Shown piece after piece: positions 10,230 through 17,995 of a stretch of DNA of 59,527 nucleotides. Source of the stretch: Bradyrhizobium sp. NAS96.2. GTDB taxonomy: Bacteria; Pseudomonadota; Alphaproteobacteria; Rhizobiales; Xanthobacteraceae. A model generated the notes under the pieces. It searched no databases. It had not been told where the DNA came from and was given only the letters and a program-made list of their open reading frames with translations. Where the stretch lies: positions 1 to 59,527 of the forward strand of contig NZ_LGHK01000060.1 in NCBI RefSeq assembly GCF_001908235.1, in the 5' to 3' direction. Positions within the stretch are counted from its first letter, which is position 1, and every line of letters starts with the position of its first letter. A program made the translations under genes and the position numbers.

Positions 10230-10602
10230 GGTAGTCCTCCTCGGGGAGCGACGACCTCTAAGCGCGCTGCCTCTGCTCCTCTTGCGGCTCGCGCCTGCCT
10301 GAGTGCAAAAGGACTCCGAAAAAGAGCGGGTCCGAAGGAAAATTGGATTAAAAAATAGGTCGCCTGAGAGGCGACTCCGTCTTTGTCCCACCAAGCCAAA
10401 ATGCCATTAGGGCGAAAAAAGCTACCTCAATCTCAGGACAAAGTCACTCGTTCGGTGGTGGTGTGCCTGCTATTTGGAGGTAGGAGCGCGACATAACGCA
10501 AGGCATTGGCCCGGTAGCCCGCGCCTACTCGAGATGATCGAGTTGGGTCTCAGGCAGACTTGCGAGCAGCTGAGAACGCGCGACTTCGTCGAAGCACCGC
10601 AG
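10230..10602. other. Non-coding stretch upstream of the binding-protein gene
   Basis: About 370 bases without a convincing gene. It holds the leader of the minus-strand binding-protein gene, including the hairpin at 10359-10375, and an A-rich patch near 10340-10356. Similarity to frc starts abruptly at about 10603; nothing recognisable lies immediately before the junction. Confidence 0.5.
10350..10376 (-). terminator. Terminator-like hairpin in the leader of the binding-protein gene
   Basis: On the minus strand GTCGCCT-CTC-AGGCGAC is followed by CTATTTTTTAA, the form of an intrinsic terminator. It lies about 120 nt before the GTG start at 10229. It may end a transcript arriving from the frc-fragment side, or act as an attenuator. 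Confidence 0.5.
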
Positions 10603-10892
10603 CGCGTCAACGAGATCTTCGCCCGCATCGAACAGTGGACGATGACCAAGACCAGTCGCTGGGCGCAACCGGCACCGTGGTCGAGGTCGATCACCCGACC
10701 CGCGGCAAGTACATCTCGGTCGGCAACCCGATCGAGCTGTCGGATTCGCCGAGCGAAGTCGCCCGCTCTCCGCTGCTCGGCGAGCACACCGACGAGATCC
10801 TGCGCGAAGTGCTCGGCTTCTCAGATCACCAGGTCGCCGAGATCCACGATTCCGGCGCCCTCGACCCACCGCACATGCAGGTCGCCGAATAA
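10603..10892 (+). pseudogene. Truncated, internally deleted copy of frc 3' end
   Basis: 10603-10654 matches frc 7311-7362 and 10655-10892 matches 7445-7682, about 92% by eye over the longer part. An 82-bp deletion lies between two AAGACCA repeats of the parent (7356-7362 and 7438-7444), leaving one copy. Because 82 is not a multiple of three, the halves are out of frame. The copy keeps the stop codon region and the following terminator. Divergence includes a different C-terminus (DPPHMQVAE against DPPRKQAAE), so it may derive from another strain's allele and not from a recent tandem duplication. Confidence 0.88.
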
Positions 10893-10917
10893 AGGCCGCG
10901 CTCAATCAACCCGCCAA

Positions 10918-10948
10918 ATGGCCGCGGGCAACCGCAGCCATTTTGTTT
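10918..10948 (+). terminator. Duplicated frc terminator
   Basis: ATGGCCGCGG-GCAA-CCGCAGCCAT followed by TTTGTTT. It copies the terminator at 7709 with one stem mismatch, so the duplicated block extends at least 55 bp past the stop codon. Confidence 0.75.
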
Positions 10949-11154
10949 GCATGACGGAAACGCCGCGCGGGCCTGACATCCGATTTCGCCGTTGGCTGCG
11001 GAGATCAATGAAATCGACGCCCACGTCCGCCAGGGGCCAGGAGCAGCGATCGAAGACTCCGCGATCTATCGTCCCGCTTCGGGTTGGAACATTCGCAACA
11101 GCGTCCGTGTTCTAAGGACGTTGAGCGAGGAAACCATTGCGAGCGCGAAGGGCG

Positions 11155-11670
11155 ATGACCAATCTTTTCAAGCTACCGACCTGGGCCGACAAAAGGCATA
11201 TCCACGCCGTTGTCGAGACCCCTCGCGGGAGTTGCTGCAAATTAGAGTTCGATTGCAAGCTGCGTGCATTCATACTCTCAAAGCCCTTGATGACCGGACT
11301 AGCCTATCCCTACGACTGGGGGTTTATTCCTTCGACGAAGGCCGATGACGGAGACCCGCTGGATGTGCTGATGATCCACGATGCCGCAACGTATCCCGGC
11401 ACGGTGCTTCGCTGTAAGCCCATCGGTATTCTCGAAGTCGTGCAGGTAACCGGGCGCAAGAGGAAGAGAAACGATCGGATTTTCGCGGTCCCGGGACGCT
11501 CGCCGTTTGCTGGTAACCTGCCGGACATCCGCAGCCTTCCAGCGAGAGCCATTGACGAATTGGAGAAGTTCTTCTCCGCGACAGATGCACTCAAGAAGAA
11601 AGAGCTCGAGTTTCTCGGGTGGTACGGGCCAGGTCGTGCGATGAAGGCGATCAATCGATCTCGTTGTTAA
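11155..11670 (+). CDS. Inorganic pyrophosphatase-like protein
   Basis: A 171-residue relative of family I soluble pyrophosphatases, which hydrolyse PPi to phosphate using Mg. The metal-binding signature is present as DDGDPLDVLMIHD, preceded by YPYDWGFIPST (canonical YPYNYGFIP). ATG 11155 has GAAGGG just upstream. The N-terminus is divergent and the C-terminus is short, so this is probably a secondary paralogue and not the housekeeping Ppa. It lies alone between the frc-fragment terminator and a secreted protein gene. Confidence 0.75.
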   Translation: MTNLFKLPTWADKRHIHAVVETPRGSCCKLEFDCKLRAFILSKPLMTGLAYPYDWGFIPSTKADDGDPLDVLMIHDAATYPGTVLRCKPIGILEVVQVTGRKRKRNDRIFAVPGRSPFAGNLPDIRSLPARAIDELEKFFSATDALKKKELEFLGWYGPGRAMKAINRSRC

Positions 11671-11878
11671 GCATTTCAACACCCGTACGATGACACTCGC
11701 AGGTACGGAAGCTGCCGTTGAGGGGGCACAATCAACCGACGCGACAGCCGGCCGATGGACGGCGCTGGCGCGTCGCAGCAATTGATACCTCTCATCAACG
11801 TCCGATCACTGTGCTACCCTTCACTGTCCCGCTTTCGTGGGACAGATATTTTGAATCCATTTTCAGGAGGGGAATGCC

Positions 11879-12361
11879 ATGCGAACTTATGTATTGGCCG
11901 TATTGATCGTCACCCCTGTGCCTTCAGCGTTTGCAAGCGAACTACCGAAGGAGGGCAACTACGACTACACCGCGTGCTGGTCCGGCACGAACAACGTGAT
12001 CACCTTCTCCAAGACGCACACTGCGGCCAGTTACGAAATGACGGGGGCTATCCGAAGCACCACTCCGGGCGGTATGTTTGACAAGCACACCTTCCGCTGC
12101 GTTGGGATGAATGCTTCGCTCGACGGCAAGAACACCGGATCCACGGTGTGCGAGGCCATTGATGCAGATGGTGACAAGCGCTTGTCATCGTTTACTCTCG
12201 GGAGCGACGGCAAGGTCACTCGCGAGAATGTCGTCGGCACTGGAAAATACGAAGGCATGGTTGCAAGCGGCACGGTCCAGCCGCTCGGACCTTTTCCGGT
12301 CATCAAGCCCGGAACATTTCAGGACTGCAATCACCAAACCGGCACCTATAAGCTGAAATAG
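11879..12361 (+). CDS. Small secreted protein, function unknown
   Basis: A 160-residue protein with a short signal peptide (VLAVLIVTPVPSAFAS) and a mature part rich in Thr, Gly and Lys. It has four Cys (YTACW, FRCVG, TVCEA, QDCNH) that could form two disulfides. Start ATG 11879 follows AGGAGGGG at good spacing. A clean terminator follows at 12376, so it is a one-gene unit. No family recognised; the pattern of beta-strand-like segments suggests a small periplasmic beta-barrel-type domain, but that is only an impression. Confidence 0.75.
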   Translation: MRTYVLAVLIVTPVPSAFASELPKEGNYDYTACWSGTNNVITFSKTHTAASYEMTGAIRSTTPGGMFDKHTFRCVGMNASLDGKNTGSTVCEAIDADGDKRLSSFTLGSDGKVTRENVVGTGKYEGMVASGTVQPLGPFPVIKPGTFQDCNHQTGTYKLK

Positions 12362-12375
12362 CATACAGGCCGCGG

Positions 12376-12402
12376 AATGCCGCCGCTTGAACGGCGGCAT
12401 TT
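12376..12402 (+). terminator. Terminator after the secreted protein gene
   Basis: AATGCCGCCG (12376-12385) pairs perfectly with CGGCGGCATT (12392-12401) around a six-base loop, 14 nt after the stop codon. The following tract is TTCGTC, a poor T-run. Confidence 0.65.
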
Positions 12403-12596
12403 CGTCTGGAGCCATGGCGCCTGGATTGCCCTCTGCGAAGCGAAAGCTCGTGTGACTCGTGCCCCTTCAAAAAGAACGAAATCGCCGGCATCGCCGCACA
12501 GACGATAGAGATGCTTCCCCAAATCACCGCGAGAACAGCACCAACGCTCTGACCGGCCCGGCGTAAGATAGCCGTGGAAACGAAGGGTGGGGCACC

Positions 12597-13581
12597 ATGA
12601 CTGTTCGTTCGGGTCTGTTGGAGGCGATTGGCAACACGCCCTTGATCAAGCTGCGCGGGCCATCGGAAGCCACCGGCTGCGACATCTACGGCAAGGCCGA
12701 ATTCCTCAATCCGGGCGGCTCGATCAAGGATCGGGCGGCACTGGCGATCATCAACGACGCCGAGCAGCGCGGCCTGCTCAAGCCGGGCGACACCATCGTC
12801 GAAGGCACGGCCGGCAATGTCGGCATCGGCATTGCGCTCGTGGCCAATGCGCGCGGCTATCGTTCCGTGATCGTGATGCCCGACACGCAAAGTCAGGAGA
12901 AGCAGGACCTGCTGCGGCTCTACGGCGCCGATCTGCGCCTGATACCAGCGGTGCCCTATTCCCACCCGAGCCACTATGCGCGCTATTCCGCGCGCCTCGC
13001 CGCGGAGCTGGAAGCATTTTGGGCGAACCAGTTCGACAACGTCGCCAACAGCGATGGCCACTATCGCACGACCGGCCGCGAGATCTGGCAGCAGACGGAC
13101 GGCAAGATCGACGGCTTCACCTGTGCCGTCGGCAGCGGCGGGACCCTGGGCGGCGTTGCACGCGCCCTCAAGGAACGCAATCCGAACGTGAAGATTGCGC
13201 TCAGCGATCCAATGGGCGCCGCCCTCTACAACTGGTTCACCAAGGGCAAGCTGACGACGGAGGGCGACTCGATCACGGAGGGCATCGGCCAGGTCCGCGT
13301 GACGAAGAATCTCGAAGGCGCGTCGATCGACATGGCCTACCAGATCACGGATGAGGAGGCGCTCCCCGTCCTGTTCGACCTGATCGAACATGAGGGGCTG
13401 GTGCTGGGCGGCTCGAGCGCGATCAACATCGTGGGGGGCGATGCGGCTTGCACGCGACCTCGGCCCCGGCAAGACCATCGTCACCATCCTCGCCGACGGC
13501 GGCCAGCGCTACCAGTCCAAGCTTTTCAATCCGGATTTCCTCCGCAAGAAAAACCTGCCGCTGCCGCGCTGGATGAATTGA
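12597..13581 (+). CDS. Cysteine synthase-like PLP enzyme, frameshifted in a G6 run
   Basis: Fold-type II PLP enzyme of the cysteine synthase (O-acetylserine sulfhydrylase) type. It begins TVRSGLLEAIGNTPLIKLRG, with the PLP Lys in GGSIKDRAA, the substrate-loop motif EGTAGNVGIG and the PLP phosphate loop GSGGTLGG. The frame breaks at six Gs (13433-13438). With five Gs it reads INIVGAMRLARDLGPGKTIV and ends RKKNLPLPRWMN at 13581, giving 327 residues, a normal family length. As written, translation ends at 13631 with an unrelated arginine-rich tail. ATG 12597 follows GGTGGGGC. It could instead use another O-acyl amino acid; no sulfur genes are adjacent. Confidence 0.82.
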
Positions 13582-13618
13582 GGCGGGCATTCTTCGTCAT
13601 GAACAGCAACCTGACCTC

Positions 13619-15058
13619 TTATTGCAACTGACCAGCGCGCAAATCCGGCCTCATCACCGGATCGATCGGCGTAGCCAAGCCGAGGCGCGCCTCGATTGCT
13701 TCGGCCGCCTCGAGGCATAGGTCCTCGCGGAATCGCGAGCCGGTAATCAGCAGCCCGATCGGGAGTCCGGTTTCCTCGTCCCGTCCGGCCGGGACACATG
13801 CCGACGGCAGTCCTAGCAGATTTGCAGGAACCACCGGGCGCATCAGCTCCTTGGCCGTCGCGGCGCCGGTCTCCGTCGCCGTGTCAAAGCCGTGCTCGAA
13901 CGGCAATTGAGTCCACGTGGGTGACAACAGCAACGGCCTTTCGGCCATAAACACCGACCAGGCCCGCGCAATCGCATGGCGCTCCATCATCAGGGCGGAC
14001 CACGCCGCAGGGTCGGGCAGCACCGGCACCAGCGCGTCGAATCTATTCAGGAACCCGAGCGCATCTGCGCCCATGATCTGCGACAACGGGCCAATCATCG
14101 ACCTGAGGTCGCCCAAGATGAAGCGCGCCCAGCAACTCACGGCCTCCTGGTAGCGCGGCGGGCATACCTCTTCGACCTCATAGCCGGCCTCGACCAATGC
14201 ATCCGCGGCACGTCGAACCGTGGCCGCTATCGCTGGATCAGTGCTGCCTCCCGGCGGCTCGGCGATGACGGCCACGCGGGTCGGCCGGTGCGACGGTCCC
14301 TCAAACGGCGCATCGATCGACCACGGATCGCGCGCATGCGCCCCCATCAATATGCGCAGCACAAGGCGCACATCGGCGACCCGGCGCGCCATTGGACCTT
14401 GGACATTCATGAGTTGGACTGCCAGCAATTGCCCCTCGGCAGGGCCACAATCCGCATCCGGCACGCGGCCAAGCGAAGGACGTATCGAGGCAATGCCACA
14501 GGCGTTAGCCGGATTTCGCAACGAACCGCCGATGTCATTGCCCAACCCGATCGGGCTCATACCGCTGGCGATGGCAGCTGCCTCACCTCCGCTCGATCCG
14601 CCGGCCGTACGATTGGGGTGCCATGGATTGCGGGTCAGCCCATGGAGTGAGCTGACCGTGTGCAAGCGCAACGCCATGTCGGGCAGATTGGTCCGGCCGA
14701 TCGGTATTGCACCGGCGGCGCGCATCCGCTCCACGACCGGCGCGTCCATCGGAACAATTGCCTCTGCCAATGCGGGCACGCCCCATGTGGTGGGCAGACC
14801 CGCGATGTCGATGTTCTCCTTCACCGTGAAGGGCACACCGTGCAGAGGACCCACCGTCTCGCCGGCAGCAAGTCGCCGGTCAGCCAAGTCCGCCGCCGCG
14901 CGAGCCTGTTCGGCCAGGACTCGCACTACGGCGTTCAACGTCGGATTGACAGCATCGATACGGGCGAGATGGGCGTTCACCACCTCTGCGGAGCTTAGCT
15001 GCCGCTGCGCGATGCGTTGGGCAAGTTCGGTCGCAGACAGCCGCCAGATATCGCTCAT
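13619..15058 (-). CDS. Amidase (amidase-signature family)
   Basis: A 479-residue amidase-signature hydrolase with the full Ser-cisSer-Lys triad: Lys in FTVKENIDIAG, cis-Ser in TAGGSSGGEAAA and nucleophile Ser in GNDIGGSLRNPANACG. ATG 15058 (MSDIWRLSATELAQ) is the family-like start, preceded by GGGAG. Members hydrolyse varied amides, and the C-terminal half that sets specificity gives no clear assignment. It is not GatA, because no gatCB neighbours are present. It converges with the cysteine synthase-like gene, whose stop is 38 bp away. Confidence 0.88.
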   Translation of the reverse strand: MSDIWRLSATELAQRIAQRQLSSAEVVNAHLARIDAVNPTLNAVVRVLAEQARAAADLADRRLAAGETVGPLHGVPFTVKENIDIAGLPTTWGVPALAEAIVPMDAPVVERMRAAGAIPIGRTNLPDMALRLHTVSSLHGLTRNPWHPNRTAGGSSGGEAAAIASGMSPIGLGNDIGGSLRNPANACGIASIRPSLGRVPDADCGPAEGQLLAVQLMNVQGPMARRVADVRLVLRILMGAHARDPWSIDAPFEGPSHRPTRVAVIAEPPGGSTDPAIAATVRRAADALVEAGYEVEEVCPPRYQEAVSCWARFILGDLRSMIGPLSQIMGADALGFLNRFDALVPVLPDPAAWSALMMERHAIARAWSVFMAERPLLLSPTWTQLPFEHGFDTATETGAATAKELMRPVVPANLLGLPSACVPAGRDEETGLPIGLLITGSRFREDLCLEAAEAIEARLGLATPIDPVMRPDLRAGQLQ

Positions 15059-15261
15059 CGGGGAGCTCCCAAGTGTGGCCGCGAACTCCGTCCATAGTAC
15101 GTGACGATCCCGACGAAGCAATGAGATGAAATTGCCCTGGAAAGGCGGCAAACAAACGACAAGCGGGCGATGAACGTTTTGCAGGGCCAATGCCACTAAG
15201 CTCAAGACGAGCGCCTGCCCTCAGGGCTCTCGTCGATGCCTCGTGCACATTGGATTCGGCG

Positions 15262-16227
15262 ATGAAGCGTCGAACGACAGTGGTTTTGGTCGTCGGGTGC
15301 CTGGCCGTCGTGACGGCGGCAGCGAACGGTCGTCGCGCTGATGGCGGCGCTGGATCCTCATGAATATTGCGCGACCGGCTTTTCGCCGCTGGTCAGTTGC
15401 AACCTCGGATGGTGGTCGAGAACCACCGGCCAATCGGATCCGATATTCGCTACCCCATCGAGCTCGCAAAACGCCACGTCGAGCCCGCGTCCGGCGTTGC
15501 AGCCGACGTCCGTCGACGTCACATCCTGGGCGATCGCCCAATGTCCCGGGAACAGCATCGGCAGGCGCCTGCTCTGTCGGCTCCTGCGGCCGAGGCATCG
15601 GTCGAGGCTGCGAGCGACGATCTCGCGACCGGACTGCCCAGGCCCAAACCCTGGCTGCTGACGACGGCGAGGAATTCACCCCTCATCGAGGCGGTTCGCG
15701 TCGAGACGGCGCTTGGTCTTGCGGCCGTGCTCAGCTTCTATCGTGGCGCACTCGGCAAGCGCGGCTGGACCGAGAACGGCGTTCCGGTCGTCGAGCCCGA
15801 CAGGGCAATGGTCGCGTTCACGACGTCAAGCGGTCCCGCGCTCCTCCGGCTCATTCGCCAGCACGACCGGACGGTCGCCGGGCTATTGGTGCGCAAATCT
15901 GCCGCAGCGAATGCCGAACTCCAGCCAGCGCAGGGGCAGGTGCGCCTCCTGTTCGGCAATACCACGGATGAAACGGCCGTCATCACCATCAACGAGCAGA
16001 CCATCAAGCTGGACGCACGCGCCGGGCGTCATCTGACCGACGCCCCTGCAACCGGACGCAGATCGCCGGACGGTGCGGAAATCAATCTGCCGCCGGGCAT
16101 GTACAAGGTCGCCCTCCAGATCGCGGGCGGCGCGGCGCAGACCTTGGAATTCGCGGTTGCTGCCGACGAGACCTGGGGCCTGCTCGTCGGTCCGGACGGC
16201 GTCGCCCTTCCGATGCGCCTCTACTGA
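15262..16227 (+). pseudogene. Periplasmic protein of unknown function, apparent in-frame stop after the signal peptide
   Basis: ATG 15262 opens a clear signal peptide (MKRRTTVVLVVGCLAVVTAA) that hits TGA at 15361-15363. The same frame then stays open to 16227. The distal part from about 15630 looks like a real domain, with a helical stretch (AVRVETALGLAAVLSFYRG) followed by a beta-rich C-terminus (INLPPGMYKVALQIAGGAAQ and the end LLVGPDGVALPMRLY). Either a nonsense mutation or base error split one gene, or translation starts later (TTG 15367 or ATG 15412) and the product is not exported. Between 15364 and 15600 other frames are also open, so the exact junction is uncertain. No family recognised. 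Confidence 0.5.
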
Positions 16228-16300
16228 AGTCCAGTTGTCACTAAAACCAGGACACCATGTGTGCGATCGATCCATCGCACACGCGTAAACGCGCGCCGCA

Positions 16301-16550
16301 TCAACCACCCTCGCCGCTCTCGGCATCGCCGCCCTCATCGCCCGGCACATACTCCAATATGTCCCCCCGGCCGGCAGTCCAGCTCGCGGCAGATCGCCGA
16401 CAGCGTCGAGAAGCGCATCGCCTTGGCCTTGCCGGTCTTCAGGATCGACAGGTTCTGAATCGAGATGCCGATCGCGTCCGCGAGGTCTCCGAGGCGGCGC
16501 TTGCGCTTTGCGAGCATGACATCGAGGTTCACCACGATGGGCACCGGCAT
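16301..16550 (-). CDS. XRE-type (HTH_26) regulator, frameshifted in a C6 run
   Basis: A small Cro/CI-like DNA-binding protein: LDVMLAKRKRRLGDLADAIG, then ISIQNLSILKTGKAKAMRFS (recognition helix) and LSAICRELDCRPG. This class normally ends LDCxPGDILEYVP. Here six Cs on the plus strand (16363-16368) shift the frame to GGHIGVCAGR and a stop at 16335. With five, it reads PGDILEYVPGDEGGDAESGEGG and stops at 16301, giving 82 residues and the family's signature end. It starts ATG 16550, four bases after the stop of the DUF2975 gene. This gene pair is common and likely autoregulated, probably through the CATGAAA repeats upstream. Confidence 0.78.
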
Positions 16551-16554
16551 CACC

Positions 16555-17112
16555 TCAGATCGTCAGCTCGTTTTCGGACTGCAACAGGATGGCGTGCTCG
16601 ATCACGAACTTCAGCGCCATCAGGAAGACGCCGCCAGCGACGGTGCTGACGTCGACGCCGTAGCTCGGCAGGAAGAATTTGACGTCGCCGAGTTGATACA
16701 GGGCATAGCTCACCGCAACGGTCGTGATCGTATCCACAAACGGCCAGACCACCAGGAAGATCCCCATCCACCAGACACCTTGCAGCGTTTCGGACACGAA
16801 GATCCGCCCGTTGGCGAATCGATTGACCATGCGATGCAGGATGCCGATCAACACGGCGTAAAACGATACCCCAAGCGCGAACAGCGACCAGAACAGCACC
16901 TGGCCCTTGGCCGACATGGTGAGCGGGTTGGCGACAATGGCGGCGCATTTGGCCTGCTCGCCGGTGAGGCTTTCGGCGATCGTGGCAGAGGCGGTGGTGG
17001 TGCGGTAATAGGCGAGCCACAGCACCACCGGCAGCGCGGCCCAGATCACCCAGAATGCCCGATCGAGCCTTCGAAACCAAAGCTGGCGCTGCTCGCGAAC
17101 CGATTTCCCCAT
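16555..17112 (-). CDS. DUF2975 membrane protein
   Basis: A 185-residue protein with four membrane segments: near WVIWAALPVVLWLAYY, VLFWSLFALGVSFYAVLIGI, WWMGIFLVVWPFVDTITTVA and AGGVFLMALKFVIEHAILL. It ends close to its partner HTH_26 regulator gene. ATG 17112 follows AGGTGG; an in-frame GTG at 17121 has no ribosome site. DUF2975 proteins are typically encoded with such regulators; the biochemical role is unknown. It may sense envelope state and sequester or signal to the regulator (inference). Confidence 0.82.
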   Translation of the reverse strand: MGKSVREQRQLWFRRLDRAFWVIWAALPVVLWLAYYRTTTASATIAESLTGEQAKCAAIVANPLTMSAKGQVLFWSLFALGVSFYAVLIGILHRMVNRFANGRIFVSETLQGVWWMGIFLVVWPFVDTITTVAVSYALYQLGDVKFFLPSYGVDVSTVAGGVFLMALKFVIEHAILLQSENELTI

Positions 17113-17179
17113 CGCACCCACCTGAAAAAATTTTTGCCAAACAGGCCATTATGGCTGGGATGCATCATGCCTTGGTAAT

Positions 17180-17246
17180 GTTGTTGACTCAACTTAAAAC
17201 GTGATTTATTTCATGTTTATCATGAAATTTTTCATGAAGAAGGTGG
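17180..17246. promoter_or_regulatory. Divergent AT-rich promoter with three CATGAAA-type half-sites
   Basis: TTTCATG (17209-17215), CATGAAA (17221-17227) and TTTCATG (17230-17236) give two interleaved inverted repeats inside an unusually AT-rich stretch. It lies between the DUF2975-XRE pair and the DUF2147 gene. TTGACT near 17184 is a possible -35 to the right. The arrangement suits an autoregulating small repressor such as the adjacent XRE protein (inference). Confidence 0.5.
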
Positions 17247-17753
17247 ATGATGACATTAGCCCCCGATAATGACGGCCAGCTCAAGGCCCTAAAGCAGTTG
17301 ATCCACGCTCACCTGACCCGCCGCCTGATCGTGGCGGCGTTGCACATCCCGCTCCTCGGCGGCACCGCCGACGCCGCCAAAGCCACCGACAAGGCGAGCG
17401 ATCCGGCCGGCGTCTGGCTGACTCAGTCCGGCGACGCCAGGATCAAGGTCCACCGCTGTGGCGCCGCGCTGTGCGGCCGTGTCGTCTGGCTGAAGGAGCC
17501 GACCGACAAGGCCACCGGCAAGCCGCAGCTCGACGACAAGAATGCCGATCCCGCGCAGCGCACCCGGCCGGTGATGGGCATCTCGCTGTTCATCAACATG
17601 CAGCCCGCAGGCCCGAACAAATGGGCGGGCCGGATCTACAACGCCGATGACGGCAAGACCTATGAGAGCTCGGTGACGCTGGTGTCGTCAGGCACGCTGA
17701 ACGTACGCGGCTGCATGGGAACGCTGTGCGCGGGCGAAGACTGGACGCGGTGA
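17247..17753 (+). CDS. DUF2147 exported protein
   Basis: A 168-residue protein whose mature part is a DUF2147 domain: DPAGVWLTQSGDARIKVHRC, CGAALCGRVVWLKEP, MQPAGPNKWAGRIYNADDGK and RGCMGTLCAGEDWTR. The family is a small periplasmic beta-barrel of unconfirmed function. ATG 17247 follows AAGGTGG; ATG 17250 is equivalent. The N-terminus (RRLIVAALHIPLLGGTADAAK) looks like a signal peptide with an unusually long lead. Convincing terminator at 17810. Confidence 0.82.
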   Translation: MMTLAPDNDGQLKALKQLIHAHLTRRLIVAALHIPLLGGTADAAKATDKASDPAGVWLTQSGDARIKVHRCGAALCGRVVWLKEPTDKATGKPQLDDKNADPAQRTRPVMGISLFINMQPAGPNKWAGRIYNADDGKTYESSVTLVSSGTLNVRGCMGTLCAGEDWTR

Positions 17754-17809
17754 AGGGATCTGGCCCCGACCCTTCACTCGGCCAAGAAGAAAAGCAAACC
17801 CAGTCACTC

Positions 17810-17837
17810 AAGGCCGCCCATCGGGGCGGCCTTCTTT
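17810..17837 (+). terminator. Terminator after the DUF2147 gene
   Basis: AAGGCCGCCC (17810-17819) pairs perfectly with GGGCGGCCTT (17824-17833) around a four-base loop, followed by CTTTA. Confidence 0.8.
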
Positions 17838-17889
17838 ATGGGCCACCTCGCTTACGCTTCCGCCTCGCGCCACCTGAATGCTAACATGT

Positions 17890-17995
17890 GCAAACGGGAT
17901 GGCGGTGAAGTCCGCCGATGCTCACCGGCCGTGAGTTGATGGCTCATGCCAGTTGAGCCGGCAACTGTGCCATGGCGGATTGCCCAGTGAGGAGG
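17890..17995 (+). ncRNA. Structured leader before the MFS gene, cobalamin-riboswitch-like core
   Basis: Three successive hairpins are visible: GGCGG/CCGCC (17901-17905 and 17912-17916), CTCAC/GTGAG (17921-17925 and 17931-17935) and GGCTC/GAGCC (17941-17945 and 17955-17959). The run GGGATGGCGGTGAAGTCCGC resembles the conserved GGGAA-nnn-GGTG-nAnTCC core of cobalamin riboswitches, and CCAGTTGAGCCGGC resembles the CCAGGAGACC element. It is shorter than usual and several invariant bases differ. It could be a variant riboswitch, another metabolite sensor or a protein-binding leader. Confidence 0.4.

Noticed and set aside
10992..11348. A 118-residue frame before the pyrophosphatase-like gene
   Set aside because: Overlaps the better supported gene in another frame and shows no recognisable feature.
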